Made by a program: the position numbers and the translations under genes. The notes below the pieces were generated by a model. The model saw only the letters and a program-made list of their open reading frames with translations, was not told the origin of the DNA and did not search any database. A DNA stretch of 64,000 bases from Corynebacterium lowii (GTDB lineage: Bacteria > Actinomycetota > Actinomycetes > Mycobacteriales > Mycobacteriaceae). Positions 47,247 through 56,860 of the stretch are shown in pieces (positions within the stretch are counted from its first letter, which is position 1; each line of letters begins with the position of its first letter). The stretch covers positions 124,001 through 188,000 of the forward strand of contig NZ_LKEV01000006.1 in the NCBI RefSeq assembly GCF_001412085.1, given 5' to 3'.

Positions 47247-47738
47247 GTGACTACCCCCGAACACGACACCCCCGCCTCGGCCGTCACCGAGCAATCCGTG
47301 GTGGACATTCTTGAGGCCGAAAACCTCGATTACCGGCTCCACGAGGACCCCGCCCCCATGGTGCGCACGGGCTTTTATAACGCCGCCATATCCTTTGCCA
47401 TCGAGGGGGATTATCTGCTGTGCGATTCCATGTGGCGCGGCCAGGTAGATAGTCAGCGCGCCGCCACGGCCCTCACGGCCGTCAATGAGTGGAACCTCAC
47501 GCAGCTGACCCCCACCCTGCGCTTCTTCGAGTCCGCCCCCGGCCAGCTCACCTTTTCTGCTTGCCGACGCCTCCACATCGCCCAGGGACTCAGCCGCAAC
47601 CAAACCGGGGCCTTTGTGATGTCCACCCTGGACGCCATCGTGGCCTGCTACCAATGGATCGAGGCGCAGTTCCCCGAGGCGATCACCTGGGAGGACCCCC
47701 ACGCTGCTGACTCCCACGCTGCCGAGGAGGAGAAGTAA
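47247..47738 (+). CDS. YbjN domain-containing protein, first of tandem pair
   Basis: 163-residue soluble protein with the alpha/beta pattern of the YbjN / type III chaperone-like family: VDILEAENLDYRL, FYNAAISFAIEGDYLLCDS, ATALTAVNEWNLTQLTPT and a C-terminal helix MSTLDAIVACYQWIEAQFPE. GTG 47247 follows AAGGAG by four bases. The next gene begins directly after the stop (TAAATG) and is a likely paralogue, so the two may form a heteromer. Function is unknown; YbjN proteins have been linked to stress responses. It is transcribed away from carA. Confidence 0.75.
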   Translation: MTTPEHDTPASAVTEQSVVDILEAENLDYRLHEDPAPMVRTGFYNAAISFAIEGDYLLCDSMWRGQVDSQRAATALTAVNEWNLTQLTPTLRFFESAPGQLTFSACRRLHIAQGLSRNQTGAFVMSTLDAIVACYQWIEAQFPEAITWEDPHAADSHAAEEEK

Positions 47739-48173
47739 ATGAGCGAGAACCTCATCACCACGCTGACCTTTGAGCGCGTGACCCAGGCCATGAAGAGCTT
47801 TAACATCACGCTCTGGCCCACCGAGGACCCCAACGTGGCCACCGCCAACCTCAACGGCTTCCGCGTGACCTTTGCCCTGCTGAACTCCGTGCTCATCGTG
47901 CGCGCGGATAAGCCCACCGACCTCGCCTCCGATTCCGGCATTCCCACCCTGCACCTGGCGGCCAATCAGGTGAATTGCTCCGGCTTTGGGGTCAAGGCCG
48001 TGGTGTCTGACCGCGAGGAAAACCTGGTGGTGCGCACCGAGTGCGATCTTCCTATCGCGGCGGGTATCTCCGATGAACAACTACGCCCCGCACTAGGCGG
48101 GGCTGTTGACGAGGTGCTCGCGGGCCAAGATCGCGTGGCCCGCGCGGCGGAAGAGCTTATTGAGCAGTCTTAG
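47739..48173 (+). CDS. YbjN-like protein, second of tandem pair
   Basis: 144-residue soluble protein with the same general layout as its upstream neighbour: [37 protein letters not shown], and a C-terminal helix that here contains [19 protein letters not shown]. It starts immediately after the first gene and ends by a four-base convergent overlap with nusB (TAG/TAA at 48170-48173). No catalytic motif is visible. Function unknown. Confidence 0.7.
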   Translation: MSENLITTLTFERVTQAMKSFNITLWPTEDPNVATANLNGFRVTFALLNSVLIVRADKPTDLASDSGIPTLHLAANQVNCSGFGVKAVVSDREENLVVRTECDLPIAAGISDEQLRPALGGAVDEVLAGQDRVARAAEELIEQS

Positions 48174-48742
48174 TTCTGCTGCTCTGGCTCTTCTTGGGCC
48201 GGTTCTTCTACTGTGGCTTCTGCTGCTTCCTCCGCAGAAGCAGCCAGGGCCACCACGGCCTCTGCCGCTATCTCGGCACGGATCTCCTGAAGATTCTCCG
48301 CCACATCATCGAGCACCGCGTGGATATAGGGAGCAGCCTGATCCCCCGAATACTCGCTGGCGATCTCCACGCCCTCCACCACGGCGGTGGCCTTGGGCAC
48401 CTCCGGGTTGAAGAGCAATTCCCACACGGACATGCGCAAAATGGCGCGATCCACGGCGGGAATACGTCCTAGTTCCCACTGCTCGTTGAGGAAGCGAGCG
48501 ATGGTGGTATCCACCGCGTCCAATTCCTCTGCCGCTCCCAGCACGATCTGGCGGGTGTATTCCGCGATCGGGGGAACCTGATTCTGCGGAACGCGGGCCA
48601 GCTCCGTGCGGTCCTCGACGATGCTCATGGGATCGACGTCGCGGGCTTCCGCCTCAAAGAGCACGTCTACCGCGCGACGGCGCGCCTTGTAGCGGGCGCC
48701 GTGGCGGCGCCACTTCTCTTGCCGTTGCGTCACAGTGGCCAC
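48170..48742 (-). CDS. nusB: transcription antitermination factor NusB
   Basis: Binds boxA RNA with NusE in rRNA antitermination. Residues about 15-150 are the NusB fold ([63 protein letters not shown] in parts). The about 35-residue C-terminal tail is acidic and Ala/Glu-rich ([20 protein letters not shown]), longer than in most NusB. GTG 48742 shares a base with the efp stop (TAGTG). Confidence 0.95.
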   Translation of the reverse strand: MATVTQRQEKWRRHGARYKARRRAVDVLFEAEARDVDPMSIVEDRTELARVPQNQVPPIAEYTRQIVLGAAEELDAVDTTIARFLNEQWELGRIPAVDRAILRMSVWELLFNPEVPKATAVVEGVEIASEYSGDQAAPYIHAVLDDVAENLQEIRAEIAAEAVVALAASAEEAAEATVEEPAQEEPEQQN

Positions 48743-49305
48743 TAGTTGTTCACGCGGGAAAGATACTCACCCGAGCGAGTATCCACCTTGAGCACGTTGC
48801 CCGTCTCGATGAACAGCGGAACCTGAATCTCCGCGCCGGTCTCCAAGGTAGCGGGCTTGGTGCCGCCGGTGGAACGATCGCCCTGAAGGCCCGGATCGGT
48901 ATGCTCCACCTTGAGGTCCACGGATACCGGCAGTTCTGCAAACAGCGGCTCCTCGTCATGGAAGGAAACCTGCACGCGCATGTTCTCTAGCAGGAAGCGG
49001 GCGGCGTCGCCAAACTTATCCTCGCTGAGCTCCACCTGCTCGAAGGTCTTATCATCCATCACCACGTAGCTGCTGCCATCGTGGTACAGGTAGGTCATAT
49101 CGCGGCGGTCCACATTAGCGGTTTCCACCTTCACGCCGGCGTTCCAGGTCTTATCCACGGTCTTGCCGGAAACAACGTCCTTGAGCTTGGTGCGCACAAA
49201 GGCCGGGCCCTTGCCGGGCTTGACGTGCTGGAACTCAATGATCTGCTGCAATTTGCCGTCGATCTTGAGCACAAGACCGTTCTTGAAATCAGCGGTGGTT
49301 GCCAC
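48742..49305 (-). CDS. efp: elongation factor P
   Basis: Rescues ribosomes stalled at proline runs. The 187-residue protein has three barrel domains; the tip loop is KPGKGPAFV with Lys32 between P30-G31 and G33-P34. This PGKGP loop is the actinobacterial type that works without lysine modification. The end reads [12 protein letters not shown], typical of EF-P. Start GTG 49305. It lies between pepQ and nusB, the conserved actinobacterial order. Confidence 0.97.
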   Translation of the reverse strand: MATTADFKNGLVLKIDGKLQQIIEFQHVKPGKGPAFVRTKLKDVVSGKTVDKTWNAGVKVETANVDRRDMTYLYHDGSSYVVMDDKTFEQVELSEDKFGDAARFLLENMRVQVSFHDEEPLFAELPVSVDLKVEHTDPGLQGDRSTGGTKPATLETGAEIQVPLFIETGNVLKVDTRSGEYLSRVNN

Positions 49306-49349
49306 TTAGCGATTCTCCCTCGTGTGATCGAGTATCTAACTGTGCAAGT

Positions 49350-50441
49350 CTACAACACCATGAGATCCTTGCTCACCTGAGTAATCACTTCCGGGGCTCC
49401 GGGAGTGATGATGAGCGTATCTTCAATGCGCACCCCGCCCCGCCCTGGCACGTAAATACCCGGCTCGATGGTCAGGGTCATTCCCTCGCGCAGCACGCCC
49501 TCGGCCCCCGAGGCCGCAGCAGGCCCCTCGTGTACCTCTAGTCCCACGCCATGTCCCGTGGAATGTACGTAGTATTCGCCGTAGCCCGCCTCCTCGATGA
49601 TCTCGCGAGTGGCGCGGTCCACATCGGCCAGGGCGGTACCCACCGTGGAGGCTTCCACTCCGGCTGCTTGGGCGCGCTTAACCACCTCATAAATCTCGGC
49701 AGAGAACTCATCGGCCTTGCCCATCACCACGGTGCGCGTCATATCGGAGTTGAAGCCCCCCACGTGGGCTCCAAAGTCCACGGTCACCAGGTCACCCTCG
49801 CGCAGCACGCGATCCCCCGCACCGTGGTGCGGCTTCGCGGAGTTCACCCCAGAGGCCACGATGGTGTCAAAGCTCGTGCGCTCCGAACCCGCCTTGCGCA
49901 TACGATATTCCAGATCGGCGGCAATATCGCGCTCCGAGCGGCCCACGGCCAACTCGCCTGCAGCCAGCAAATCCTCGAATGCCTGGGAGGCCAGGGCCGC
50001 CACGCTGCGCAGGCTCTCTAGCTCCTGAGAATCCTTGACCAGACGCAGTTCCTCCACCACGCCGCGCACCGGCACCAAGGTGACGTCCTCGCCCGCGGCC
50101 TTCTGCAAACCCTCCCATTGGGCCAGGCTGAGGTGATCGGCCTCTACGCCTACGCGGCGCGGGCCTTCCAGGCGAGAAAGCAATGCCGTGGCGCAGGAGC
50201 GCTCGATGAGTGCCTCAATATCGGGAACTTCCTCTGCCACCTGCGTGGTGTAGCGCCCATCGGTGGCGATCTGGGGGTTGAGGTCCTTGGAGAGCATGAG
50301 GGCGGCATTGGAGCCGCTAAAACCAGAAAGGTACTGCACATGGATAAGGTTGGTTACCAACATCATGTCAATGCGCTGCCCCGCCAAGCGGGCGGACAAA
50401 GCACGGCGACGGTTGGAATAACGGGTATCGGCCAAGGCCAT
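49350..50441 (-). CDS. pepQ: Xaa-Pro aminopeptidase / proline dipeptidase (M24 family)
   Basis: Metallopeptidase cleaving X-Pro bonds. The 363-residue protein has the creatinase-like N-terminal domain (IHVQYLSGFSGSNAALML) and the pita-bread domain with metal ligands in VTVDFGAHVGGFNSDMTRT, HSTGHGVGLEVHEGP, LTIEPGIYVPG and VRIEDTLII. ATG 50441 lies five bases after GGAGG; an upstream ATG at 50453 lacks a ribosome site. PepP or PepQ specificity cannot be settled from sequence. Confidence 0.93.
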   Translation of the reverse strand: MALADTRYSNRRRALSARLAGQRIDMMLVTNLIHVQYLSGFSGSNAALMLSKDLNPQIATDGRYTTQVAEEVPDIEALIERSCATALLSRLEGPRRVGVEADHLSLAQWEGLQKAAGEDVTLVPVRGVVEELRLVKDSQELESLRSVAALASQAFEDLLAAGELAVGRSERDIAADLEYRMRKAGSERTSFDTIVASGVNSAKPHHGAGDRVLREGDLVTVDFGAHVGGFNSDMTRTVVMGKADEFSAEIYEVVKRAQAAGVEASTVGTALADVDRATREIIEEAGYGEYYVHSTGHGVGLEVHEGPAAASGAEGVLREGMTLTIEPGIYVPGRGGVRIEDTLIITPGAPEVITQVSKDLMVL

Positions 50442-50486
50442 AACATCCTCCATTCAGTACGTTGTTCCTTCTGCTTTACCTTAGCC

Positions 50487-50927
50487 CTATGCGCTGGTGC
50501 GGCGGGCAAAAAACGTCAGCGCCGCGCGGTATCCCTCTATCCCCAGACCCGCAATAACGGCCAGGGCTATGGGCGAAAGGTAACTGTGGTGCCGGAATGG
50601 CTCTCGGGCATGCACATTAGAAATGTGCACCTCGATAAAGCCCGGACCATCGGCCACCTCCGCCAGGGCATCGCGCAGGGCCACAGAAGTATGCGTGAGG
50701 CCCCCTGGGTTAATGATGATCGCCCAACCCTCATCCGCGGCCTCATGCACCCATTCGATGAGTTCGTGCTCCGCATTGGATTGGCGGCACTCCACCTCCA
50801 CCCCAAGGCCCTGGGCATCGGCGGCGATACGAGCCTCCACCTCGCTCAAAGTGGTAGAACCATAAATCTGCGGCTGGCGCTTACCCAGCCGGTTCAGATT
50901 TGGCCCGTTGAGCACCAGAATCTTCAT
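50487..50927 (-). CDS. aroQ: 3-dehydroquinate dehydratase (type II)
   Basis: Third shikimate pathway enzyme. The 146-residue protein has [18 protein letters not shown] with the catalytic Arg and Tyr, the loop [30 protein letters not shown] and [15 protein letters not shown] with the catalytic histidine. It lies four bases behind aroB. In C. glutamicum the main dehydratase gene is elsewhere, so this may be one of two. Confidence 0.96.
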   Translation of the reverse strand: MKILVLNGPNLNRLGKRQPQIYGSTTLSEVEARIAADAQGLGVEVECRQSNAEHELIEWVHEAADEGWAIIINPGGLTHTSVALRDALAEVADGPGFIEVHISNVHAREPFRHHSYLSPIALAVIAGLGIEGYRAALTFFARRTSA

Positions 50928-50931
50928 TGCC

Positions 50932-51990
50932 CTAAGCCTCCTCGCTGATCGCCCGATAGGCCGCGCGCAGTTCCTCCACGCTGGGGCCTTCCAACCGGGT
51001 CACCGAACCCACGGCACCATCGAGGGTCACGAAGCGAATCACGCCATCTCGGTTTTTCTTGTCTCGCGTCATGCCCTCGTAGAGGGAATCGAAGCGACCG
51101 GGGGTGTAACGGGTGGGCAGGCCCACCGACTCCAAGATGGCGCGGTGCCGGTGGAGCAAGGGGGCGTCGATAAGCCCCCGGGCATGGGAGAGATGAGCCA
51201 CGAACATCATGCCTACCGCCACGGCGGCGCCGTGGCGCCAGCGATATTCCTCGCAGAGCTCCACGGCGTGACCAAAGGTATGCCCGTAATTGAGTATTTC
51301 TCGCAGCCCCGATTCCTTGAGGTCCTGGCTCACCACCTCGGCCTTCACGCGCACGGAGCGCTCGATCAATTCCGGCAGGAACCCCTGCGGGTCGAGAGCT
51401 GCGGCGGGGTTTTCCTCGTAGCGTTCCAGGATCACCGGGTCCGCGATGAAGCCGGTTTTAATGATCTCGGCGGAGCCCGCCACGATCTCCTCGTGGGGCA
51501 GGGTGCGCAGATAATCGACGTCGATGAGTACCGCGCCCGGCTCATGGAAGGCTCCCACCAGGTTCTTACCCGCTGCGGTATTGATGCCGGTCTTGCCCCC
51601 CACGGCGGCGTCCACCATCGCTAACAAGGTGGTGGGCACCTGCACCACGCGGATACCGCGCATCCAGGTGGCGGCGGCAAAACCCGCGACGTCGGTAACG
51701 GCCCCACCGCCCAGCCCCACCACGGTATCGCGGCGGGTCCATCCGGCGGCCCCGAGCCGATCCCAGATCGCTCCCACGCTCTCTAGGGTTTTACCGGCCT
51801 CCGCATCCGGAACCTCGATGGTGAGGCTCTCCGGCCCACAGGCCTGTGCTAGCGCGCGGGCCTCCTCGACCAGCACGGGCTGGTGCACGATCGCCGCGCG
51901 CCCGCGCACCTCCTCCCCCACGCGCTCGCGCAGCGTCGAGCCGATCGTCACGGTATAGGGGTGCGGGCCTTGAACGTCAATGCTCGGCAT
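50932..51990 (-). CDS. aroB: 3-dehydroquinate synthase
   Basis: Second shikimate pathway enzyme, NAD- and metal-dependent. The 352-residue protein has [39 protein letters not shown], the metal site with [14 protein letters not shown] and HGAAVAVGM. It lies 18 bases after aroK within aroC-aroK-aroB-aroQ. Confidence 0.97.
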   Translation of the reverse strand: MPSIDVQGPHPYTVTIGSTLRERVGEEVRGRAAIVHQPVLVEEARALAQACGPESLTIEVPDAEAGKTLESVGAIWDRLGAAGWTRRDTVVGLGGGAVTDVAGFAAATWMRGIRVVQVPTTLLAMVDAAVGGKTGINTAAGKNLVGAFHEPGAVLIDVDYLRTLPHEEIVAGSAEIIKTGFIADPVILERYEENPAAALDPQGFLPELIERSVRVKAEVVSQDLKESGLREILNYGHTFGHAVELCEEYRWRHGAAVAVGMMFVAHLSHARGLIDAPLLHRHRAILESVGLPTRYTPGRFDSLYEGMTRDKKNRDGVIRFVTLDGAVGSVTRLEGPSVEELRAAYRAISEEA

Positions 51991-52008
51991 GGTTTTCTCC
52001 TTAGCCCT

Positions 52009-52518
52009 TTAAGATTCTACGTCGAGGATTCCCAGTATCACGGCCACTACCTGCGCCGGAGTGCGCCCATCCGTGCGCACCCGGTGCGTGGATACCTCCT
52101 TATACCAGGGCTCGCGCTGGGTAAGAAGCTCTTGGTATCGCTGCGCGGGATCGTCGGTTTCCAGCAAGGGGCGGCCCCCTTCGGCGCTGGCTCGGCGTAT
52201 TCCCTCCGGGGCACTCACATCCACCCATACCACCACGTGCTCTTGCAAGGCCACGCGGGTCTCCGGGTGCGTGATGGCTCCGCCACCAAGGCATAGCACC
52301 CCCGCGTGTTTCAAGGCCTCAGCCACATGACTCGCCTCTACGTCCCTGAACGCGGGTTCTCCCAACTCCTTAAGAACCTCTCCGCAGGGCTTGCCGTACT
52401 CCTGGGCGATACTCTCATCCGTATCACGGACCGGAAGATTCAAGGCGTTGCCCAGGCGGCGAGCCACCGTGGACTTCCCGGCACCGGGTGGCCCTACCAA
52501 TACCACCGTGGGGGTCAT
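52009..52518 (-). CDS. aroK: shikimate kinase
   Basis: Phosphorylates shikimate. The 169-residue protein has the P-loop GPPGAGKST (residues 9-17), the shikimate site with [23 protein letters not shown] and [21 protein letters not shown] as lid (in parts). ATG 52518 overlaps the aroC stop as ATGA. Confidence 0.97.
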   Translation of the reverse strand: MTPTVVLVGPPGAGKSTVARRLGNALNLPVRDTDESIAQEYGKPCGEVLKELGEPAFRDVEASHVAEALKHAGVLCLGGGAITHPETRVALQEHVVVWVDVSAPEGIRRASAEGGRPLLETDDPAQRYQELLTQREPWYKEVSTHRVRTDGRTPAQVVAVILGILDVES

Positions 52519-53747
52519 GCGTTCCCCCCTCCCTGCGTGGATTGCCCAGGAAAGGAAAGGCGCTGCTCTACTTCTTCCAGATATGCCTGGGCATTGCGGC
52601 GGGTTTCGGCCAGGGAATCACCGCCGAACTTATGCAGCACCGCGCGGGCTAAAACAAGGGCCACCATAGCCTCGGCCACCACGGCCCCGGCTGGCACCGC
52701 GCACACATCGGAGCGTTGGTGAATGGCCGAGGCCGCCTGCCCCGTGCGCATATCCACCGTGCGCAGCGCGCGCGGCACCGTGGAGATGGGCTTCATCGCG
52801 GCGCGCAGGCGCAGCACCTGCCCGTTGGTCATGCCGCCCTCTAAGCCGCCGGCCCTATTGCTGGTGCGTTCCACGCCTTCATCACCGCGCACCATCTCAT
52901 CGTGGGCCTCACTGCCCCGGCGGCGAGCCTCCTCGAAGCCATCGCCTACTTCCACGCCCTTTACGGATTGAATACCCATGAGGGCCGCGGCGAGCTGCGC
53001 GTCCAGGCGATCATCCCCGGAAATGTGAGAGCCCAGGCCGATCGGCAGGCCGTGGACCACCACTTCCACGATTCCGCCCAGAGTATCGCCAGCCTTCTTT
53101 GCGGCCTCAATCTCCGCGATCATGGATTCCTGTGCCTGATCGTCAAAGGCGCGCACCGGGGAGGCGTCGATAGCCTCAATATCGGTGGCCTGCGGCTGCC
53201 CCTGGGAGGGCTGCGAGGCACCGATGGAAATAACGTGTGAGATCACCTCGACGCCCAGGACCTCCCGCAGGAAGTTCCGCGCCAAGGTGGCAGCGGCCAC
53301 GCGGGCGGCTGTCTCCCTGGCCGAGGAGCGCTCCAACACGGGGCGGGCCTCGTCAAAGCCGTACTTGACCATGCCCGCAAAGTCCGCGTGCCCAGGGCGC
53401 GGGCGGGTAAGGGCGGCTCCGCGCCCGGAGTTCATCGCTGAGGCTACCTCGGGATCGGAAAGGTCTACTGGGTCGGCAGACATGATGGTGGTCCACTTGG
53501 GCCATTCCGTATTGCCGATCATCACAGAGACCGGGCTGCCGAGGGTGTAGCCGTGGCGCACCCCACCCAGGATGGTCACCTCATCGGCCTCGAACTTCAT
53601 TCGAGCCCCGCGCCCATAGCCCAGCCGACGCCTAGCCAACTGCGCAGCAATATCCTCACGAGTCAGCGGAACGCCAGCCGGCATATGCTCCACCAATGCG
53701 ATGAGCGCCTGCCCGTGCGATTCCCCTGATGTAGTCCATCGAAGCAT
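52515..53747 (-). CDS. aroC: chorismate synthase
   Basis: Last common step to aromatic amino acids, FMN-dependent. The 410-residue protein has the signatures [60 protein letters not shown] and [17 protein letters not shown] 53747 gives the family start [12 protein letters not shown] and GAAAG lies ten bases upstream; ATG 53756 is a less likely alternative. Confidence 0.98.
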   Translation of the reverse strand: MLRWTTSGESHGQALIALVEHMPAGVPLTREDIAAQLARRRLGYGRGARMKFEADEVTILGGVRHGYTLGSPVSVMIGNTEWPKWTTIMSADPVDLSDPEVASAMNSGRGAALTRPRPGHADFAGMVKYGFDEARPVLERSSARETAARVAAATLARNFLREVLGVEVISHVISIGASQPSQGQPQATDIEAIDASPVRAFDDQAQESMIAEIEAAKKAGDTLGGIVEVVVHGLPIGLGSHISGDDRLDAQLAAALMGIQSVKGVEVGDGFEEARRRGSEAHDEMVRGDEGVERTSNRAGGLEGGMTNGQVLRLRAAMKPISTVPRALRTVDMRTGQAASAIHQRSDVCAVPAGAVVAEAMVALVLARAVLHKFGGDSLAETRRNAQAYLEEVEQRLSFPGQSTQGGGNA

Positions 53748-53760
53748 AGGAACCATTCTT

Positions 53761-54159
53761 TCACATCACCGTGGCGCACAGGGTAGATAGAATCATAGAC
53801 GGCCCGTGCGGCACCCTCTGCCGCCGCAGCAGCACCATGACGAGCAGGGATGCTATCGACGCCCCCGCTACCGCCACGAACCACCCCACCTCACCGTTAC
53901 CGGCGCTCGCCAATACCCCGAGGCTCGCCGCCAATTTCACGTCTCCCCCTCCTATCCCGCCCAGGCCGAGCCCCAGAATCAGGTACAACAGCGCCCAGGC
54001 GATACCGCCCAGGAGCCACCACGGCTCTACCCAGGCGGCCCACCCCCATGAAAGCGCGATTCCCGGCACCGTGAGCGCATTGGGCAATAACCCAAAGCGC
54101 AGGTCGTATGCCGAGAGTGCCAGCAGCCAGGCACCAACCCCCAGATAGATCCCCCACAT
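53761..54159 (-). CDS. small prepilin peptidase-like protein (A24 family)
   Basis: 132-residue membrane protein with about five hydrophobic segments. The two aspartates of A24 aspartic peptidases are present: D19 in [12 protein letters not shown] and D73 in [12 protein letters not shown]. It lacks the N-terminal methylase domain of full-length PilD. It sits between aroE and aroC with 11-14 base spacings, so it is cotranscribed with shikimate genes. No pilin-like gene is in the window; its substrate must be encoded elsewhere (Flp/Tad pili or competence-type pseudopili are candidates). Confidence 0.88.
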   Translation of the reverse strand: MWGIYLGVGAWLLALSAYDLRFGLLPNALTVPGIALSWGWAAWVEPWWLLGGIAWALLYLILGLGLGGIGGGDVKLAASLGVLASAGNGEVGWFVAVAGASIASLLVMVLLRRQRVPHGPSMILSTLCATVM

Positions 54160-54170
54160 GGCAGGAGATT

Positions 54171-54986
54171 CTATCCCAGGTGCTCCTCTAGCGCCCGCCT
54201 CATTGCGGTGCGGGGGGCCGCCACCCCGGTGAACTGCTCAAACTGGCTATAGGCCTGGTAGGCCAGCATCACGTGCCCACCTACCGTGTTGAATCCATTG
54301 GCGGCGGCCTGCTTGCACAGGGGCGTGGGGCGGGGATCGTAGATCACGTCGAATACCGGGGCGTGGGCCAGGGCCTCCACGTGCCCCTCTAAGGCCGCGC
54401 TGGGCACGGTGGAAAGAATCAGATCCGCGCGATGGGCCAGTGAGCTGAGGTCCGCATCAAAGCCGTGAGCATGCAGCGCACAAGAGGTACCCTCCACCAG
54501 CGGGCGCAATTCCTCAAGACGATTACTGCGGTTGAGCACGTCCACGTGCTCAACACCCCACCGCGCCAGCGTATAAAGGGCGGGCCGGGCGGTGCCTCCG
54601 GCTCCGATGAGCAGGGCACGGGTCGCAGAGCGCACCCTCAGTTCTCCCAAAGCACCCTCGATACCCTCTACGTCGGTGTTATCGGCGCGCCAACCGCCCT
54701 CAATGCGCACCAGGGTATTGGCCGCTCCGATGCGGGTGGCTCGCTCGGTGGCCTCGGTGGCTTCTTCCAGGGCGGCGAACTTACCCGGCATGGTCACGGA
54801 GAAACCCACGTACTCCGGCCCGGCCTGGGCCAGCACCTCGGGTAGCTCCTCTGCGCTACATTCCTGGCGGTGGTATCCCCAGCCCTCCAACTCTGCGGCG
54901 GCATAGCCCGCCTGGTGGAGTACCGGGGAGAGCGAATGGTCAATGGGGCTGCCCAGAACCGCCGCGAGCCGGATGGTATCACTCAT
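54171..54986 (-). CDS. aroE: shikimate dehydrogenase
   Basis: NADPH-dependent shikimate pathway enzyme. The 271-residue protein has GSPIDHSLSPVLH, VTMPGKFAAL with the catalytic lysine, GAANTLVRIEGGWRADNTD, the nucleotide site LIGAGGTARPALY and the C-terminal GHVMLAYQAYSQFEQFTG. It overlaps mltG by ATGA. The family usually has 270-290 residues. Confidence 0.95.
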   Translation of the reverse strand: MSDTIRLAAVLGSPIDHSLSPVLHQAGYAAAELEGWGYHRQECSAEELPEVLAQAGPEYVGFSVTMPGKFAALEEATEATERATRIGAANTLVRIEGGWRADNTDVEGIEGALGELRVRSATRALLIGAGGTARPALYTLARWGVEHVDVLNRSNRLEELRPLVEGTSCALHAHGFDADLSSLAHRADLILSTVPSAALEGHVEALAHAPVFDVIYDPRPTPLCKQAAANGFNTVGGHVMLAYQAYSQFEQFTGVAAPRTAMRRALEEHLG

Positions 54987-56173
54987 CGGTTGCTATCGAG
55001 CACTCCGCTACCCATCGCGTCCTCCACGGAGCGCTGGTGGGAATCGAAATCATCGTTGAACACGGTGGTGCCCTGCTGATCCACGGTCACGAAGAAGAGC
55101 CAGTTGCCTTCCGCCGGGTTCTCCATCGCCTCGATGGCCTCATCCGAGGGAGCGGCGATGGGGGTGGCGGGCAGACCATCCTTGGCGTAGGTATTCCACG
55201 GGGTCACGCGGGAGCGGTCGGCATCCGTAGTGGCCACCTCTTGCTCGGAAAGTCCGTAGTTCACGGTGGAATCGAACTCTAGGCGCATGGGCTCTTGGAG
55301 GCGGTTGAGAATCACCCGCGCCACCTTGTCAAAGTCACCCGCCGGAGCCTCGCGCTCCACCAGAGAGGCGGCCGTGAGCAGTTCATAGGGGGTCAGGCCC
55401 GTGGCCTCGGCGCGCTGCTCAATGCCCGTGGAGTTGTAGTACTCCGCAGAACGAGTAATCAGATCCGTGAGAATATCCTTGGCGTCCATGCCCGGATCAA
55501 TCACGTACTGGCCGGGGCGGATAAGCCCTTCAATGCGGCGGGGGTCGTCGCCACGCTCTAGCACGGCGGAGATCGCCCAGCTGGGCACGCCCAGTTCCTG
55601 CGGCGCGGTCTTGGCCGCTACCTGGTGCAGCTGATCCACCGTCACGCAGTTGCCCTGGCCGCTCTCCGCGCAGGAGACCTCGGAGATCATCGTGAAGATG
55701 CCCTTGCGGGTATCGCCCGCCACCACCTTGACGTCCATGAGAGTGGAGCCGCCCTGCACGTCCAGCATTTCCACCCTATTGCTCGGATCGAGCAGAGCCG
55801 CCACGGCGGAGGACGCGCTCATCTCCTCTTGGAGGCGGTAAAAGCCGGGCTGGATGCTGCTGGCGTTGGGGTTGCTAAAGGCTGCGGTCTGATAGGCGGC
55901 GTCCGTCTTAACGATTCCGCGCTCTTCGAGTTCCTGGCCGAGTTCGGAGACGGAGGAACCCTCCGGTACCTGCACCAGCTGCACCACGCCATTGCCCTCG
56001 CCCTCGTAGTCATTGCCGCCCACGGCTCCTACCACGTTCAGGGCGATCCACACCAGGGCGCCAAAGATCAAGATGATGGCAGCGGCCAATACGGCGGCAC
56101 CACGCTGGCGGCGTTTGACGTATTTGGGGTCCATCCGACGCCCCTTGGGCGAGCGGCGCGGTTTCTTAGTCAT
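54983..56173 (-). CDS. mltG: endolytic murein transglycosylase MltG
   Basis: Membrane-anchored lytic transglycosylase thought to cut new glycan strands. The 396-residue protein has a basic N-terminus, one helix (about residues 26-50), then the YceG domain with [12 protein letters not shown] carrying the catalytic glutamate, [11 protein letters not shown] and [20 protein letters not shown]. Gene order ruvX-mltG-aroE is conserved. It starts by ATGA overlap with ruvX. Confidence 0.95.
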   Translation of the reverse strand: MTKKPRRSPKGRRMDPKYVKRRQRGAAVLAAAIILIFGALVWIALNVVGAVGGNDYEGEGNGVVQLVQVPEGSSVSELGQELEERGIVKTDAAYQTAAFSNPNASSIQPGFYRLQEEMSASSAVAALLDPSNRVEMLDVQGGSTLMDVKVVAGDTRKGIFTMISEVSCAESGQGNCVTVDQLHQVAAKTAPQELGVPSWAISAVLERGDDPRRIEGLIRPGQYVIDPGMDAKDILTDLITRSAEYYNSTGIEQRAEATGLTPYELLTAASLVEREAPAGDFDKVARVILNRLQEPMRLEFDSTVNYGLSEQEVATTDADRSRVTPWNTYAKDGLPATPIAAPSDEAIEAMENPAEGNWLFFVTVDQQGTTVFNDDFDSHQRSVEDAMGSGVLDSNR

Positions 56174-56688
56174 TGGGACTTCTCCTCGTCGTCGGCAATG
56201 GCGTGAGCACGGCCATCGAGCCAGGTCTGCAAAATCTGCACTGCGGCAGCCTGGTCAATGAATGCTCGCCCTTTCTTGGCGCTCACCCCCGAGGCTTGGA
56301 GGGCATGGGTGGCGGCAACGGTGGTCAGGCGCTCGTCGGCAAGGCGTACGGGCGCCTTTCTTCCGGTTCTGCGCAGCCGCCGCTTGAGGCGGAAAGCGAT
56401 GTCTTTTGCATGCTTTACGCTCTTCGAGCCGTTTCCTTTGAGATCGCGGGGCAGGCCCACGATGATCTCCACGGCCTCATATTCCTCGATGATGTCCAGA
56501 AGGCGATCAATGTCACCCTGGTCTCGGCCCTTGAGTTCCGTTTCCCTGGGTACTGTCTCCACCGGGGTGGCCAGCATGGCACCGCGATCGCTCACGGCTA
56601 CGCCTATGCGGACAGTGCCTACGTCGATCCCCACGCGTCTACCGGCGCCGGGATCATCGAGGCCGGGTGTGTCCACTCTGACCACCAT
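56170..56688 (-). CDS. ruvX: putative pre-16S rRNA nuclease / Holliday junction resolvase-like protein (YqgF)
   Basis: 172-residue RNase H-fold protein of the YqgF/RuvX family. The acidic site is in [17 protein letters not shown], then [31 protein letters not shown] and [19 protein letters not shown] 56688 is preceded by GAGAGG 13 bases upstream; CATAAT five bases before the ATG could instead be a -10 for a near-leaderless transcript. It heads ruvX-mltG-aroE. Confidence 0.93.
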   Translation of the reverse strand: MVVRVDTPGLDDPGAGRRVGIDVGTVRIGVAVSDRGAMLATPVETVPRETELKGRDQGDIDRLLDIIEEYEAVEIIVGLPRDLKGNGSKSVKHAKDIAFRLKRRLRRTGRKAPVRLADERLTTVAATHALQASGVSAKKGRAFIDQAAAVQILQTWLDGRAHAIADDEEKSQ

Positions 56689-56777
56689 GAACGATTATGT
56701 ACCTCTCTGCTGGACTCGTATAGGAAACTGAAAAACAAGGGGGTAATGCTACTCGCCAAGATCACAAACAGTGTAAC

Positions 56778-56815
56778 GAAATGGTCACGGAACACCTAAC
56801 GCCCGTGACCTTTTC
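56778..56815 (-). terminator. dyad after alaS, likely terminator
   Basis: CGAAA-T-GGTCACGG (56778-56790 with one mismatch) pairs with CCGTGACC-T-TTTCG (56803-56815), a 13-position stem with one mismatch and a 12-base loop. On the minus strand only AUUUCGUU follows, so termination may be partial. A TACACT box (56775-56770) begins three bases past it and could be a ruvX promoter, so the dyad might alternatively be an operator. Confidence 0.5.
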
Positions 56816-56860
56816 GTAATATACGGTAACACCGCAAATAATGCGAGCGATATAGCAAAG

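Noticed and set aside
56750-56802. 17-codon frame on the plus strand in the alaS-ruvX spacer with AAGGGGG before ATG
   Set aside because: Too short, antisense to neighbouring transcription and overlapping the dyad; no support.
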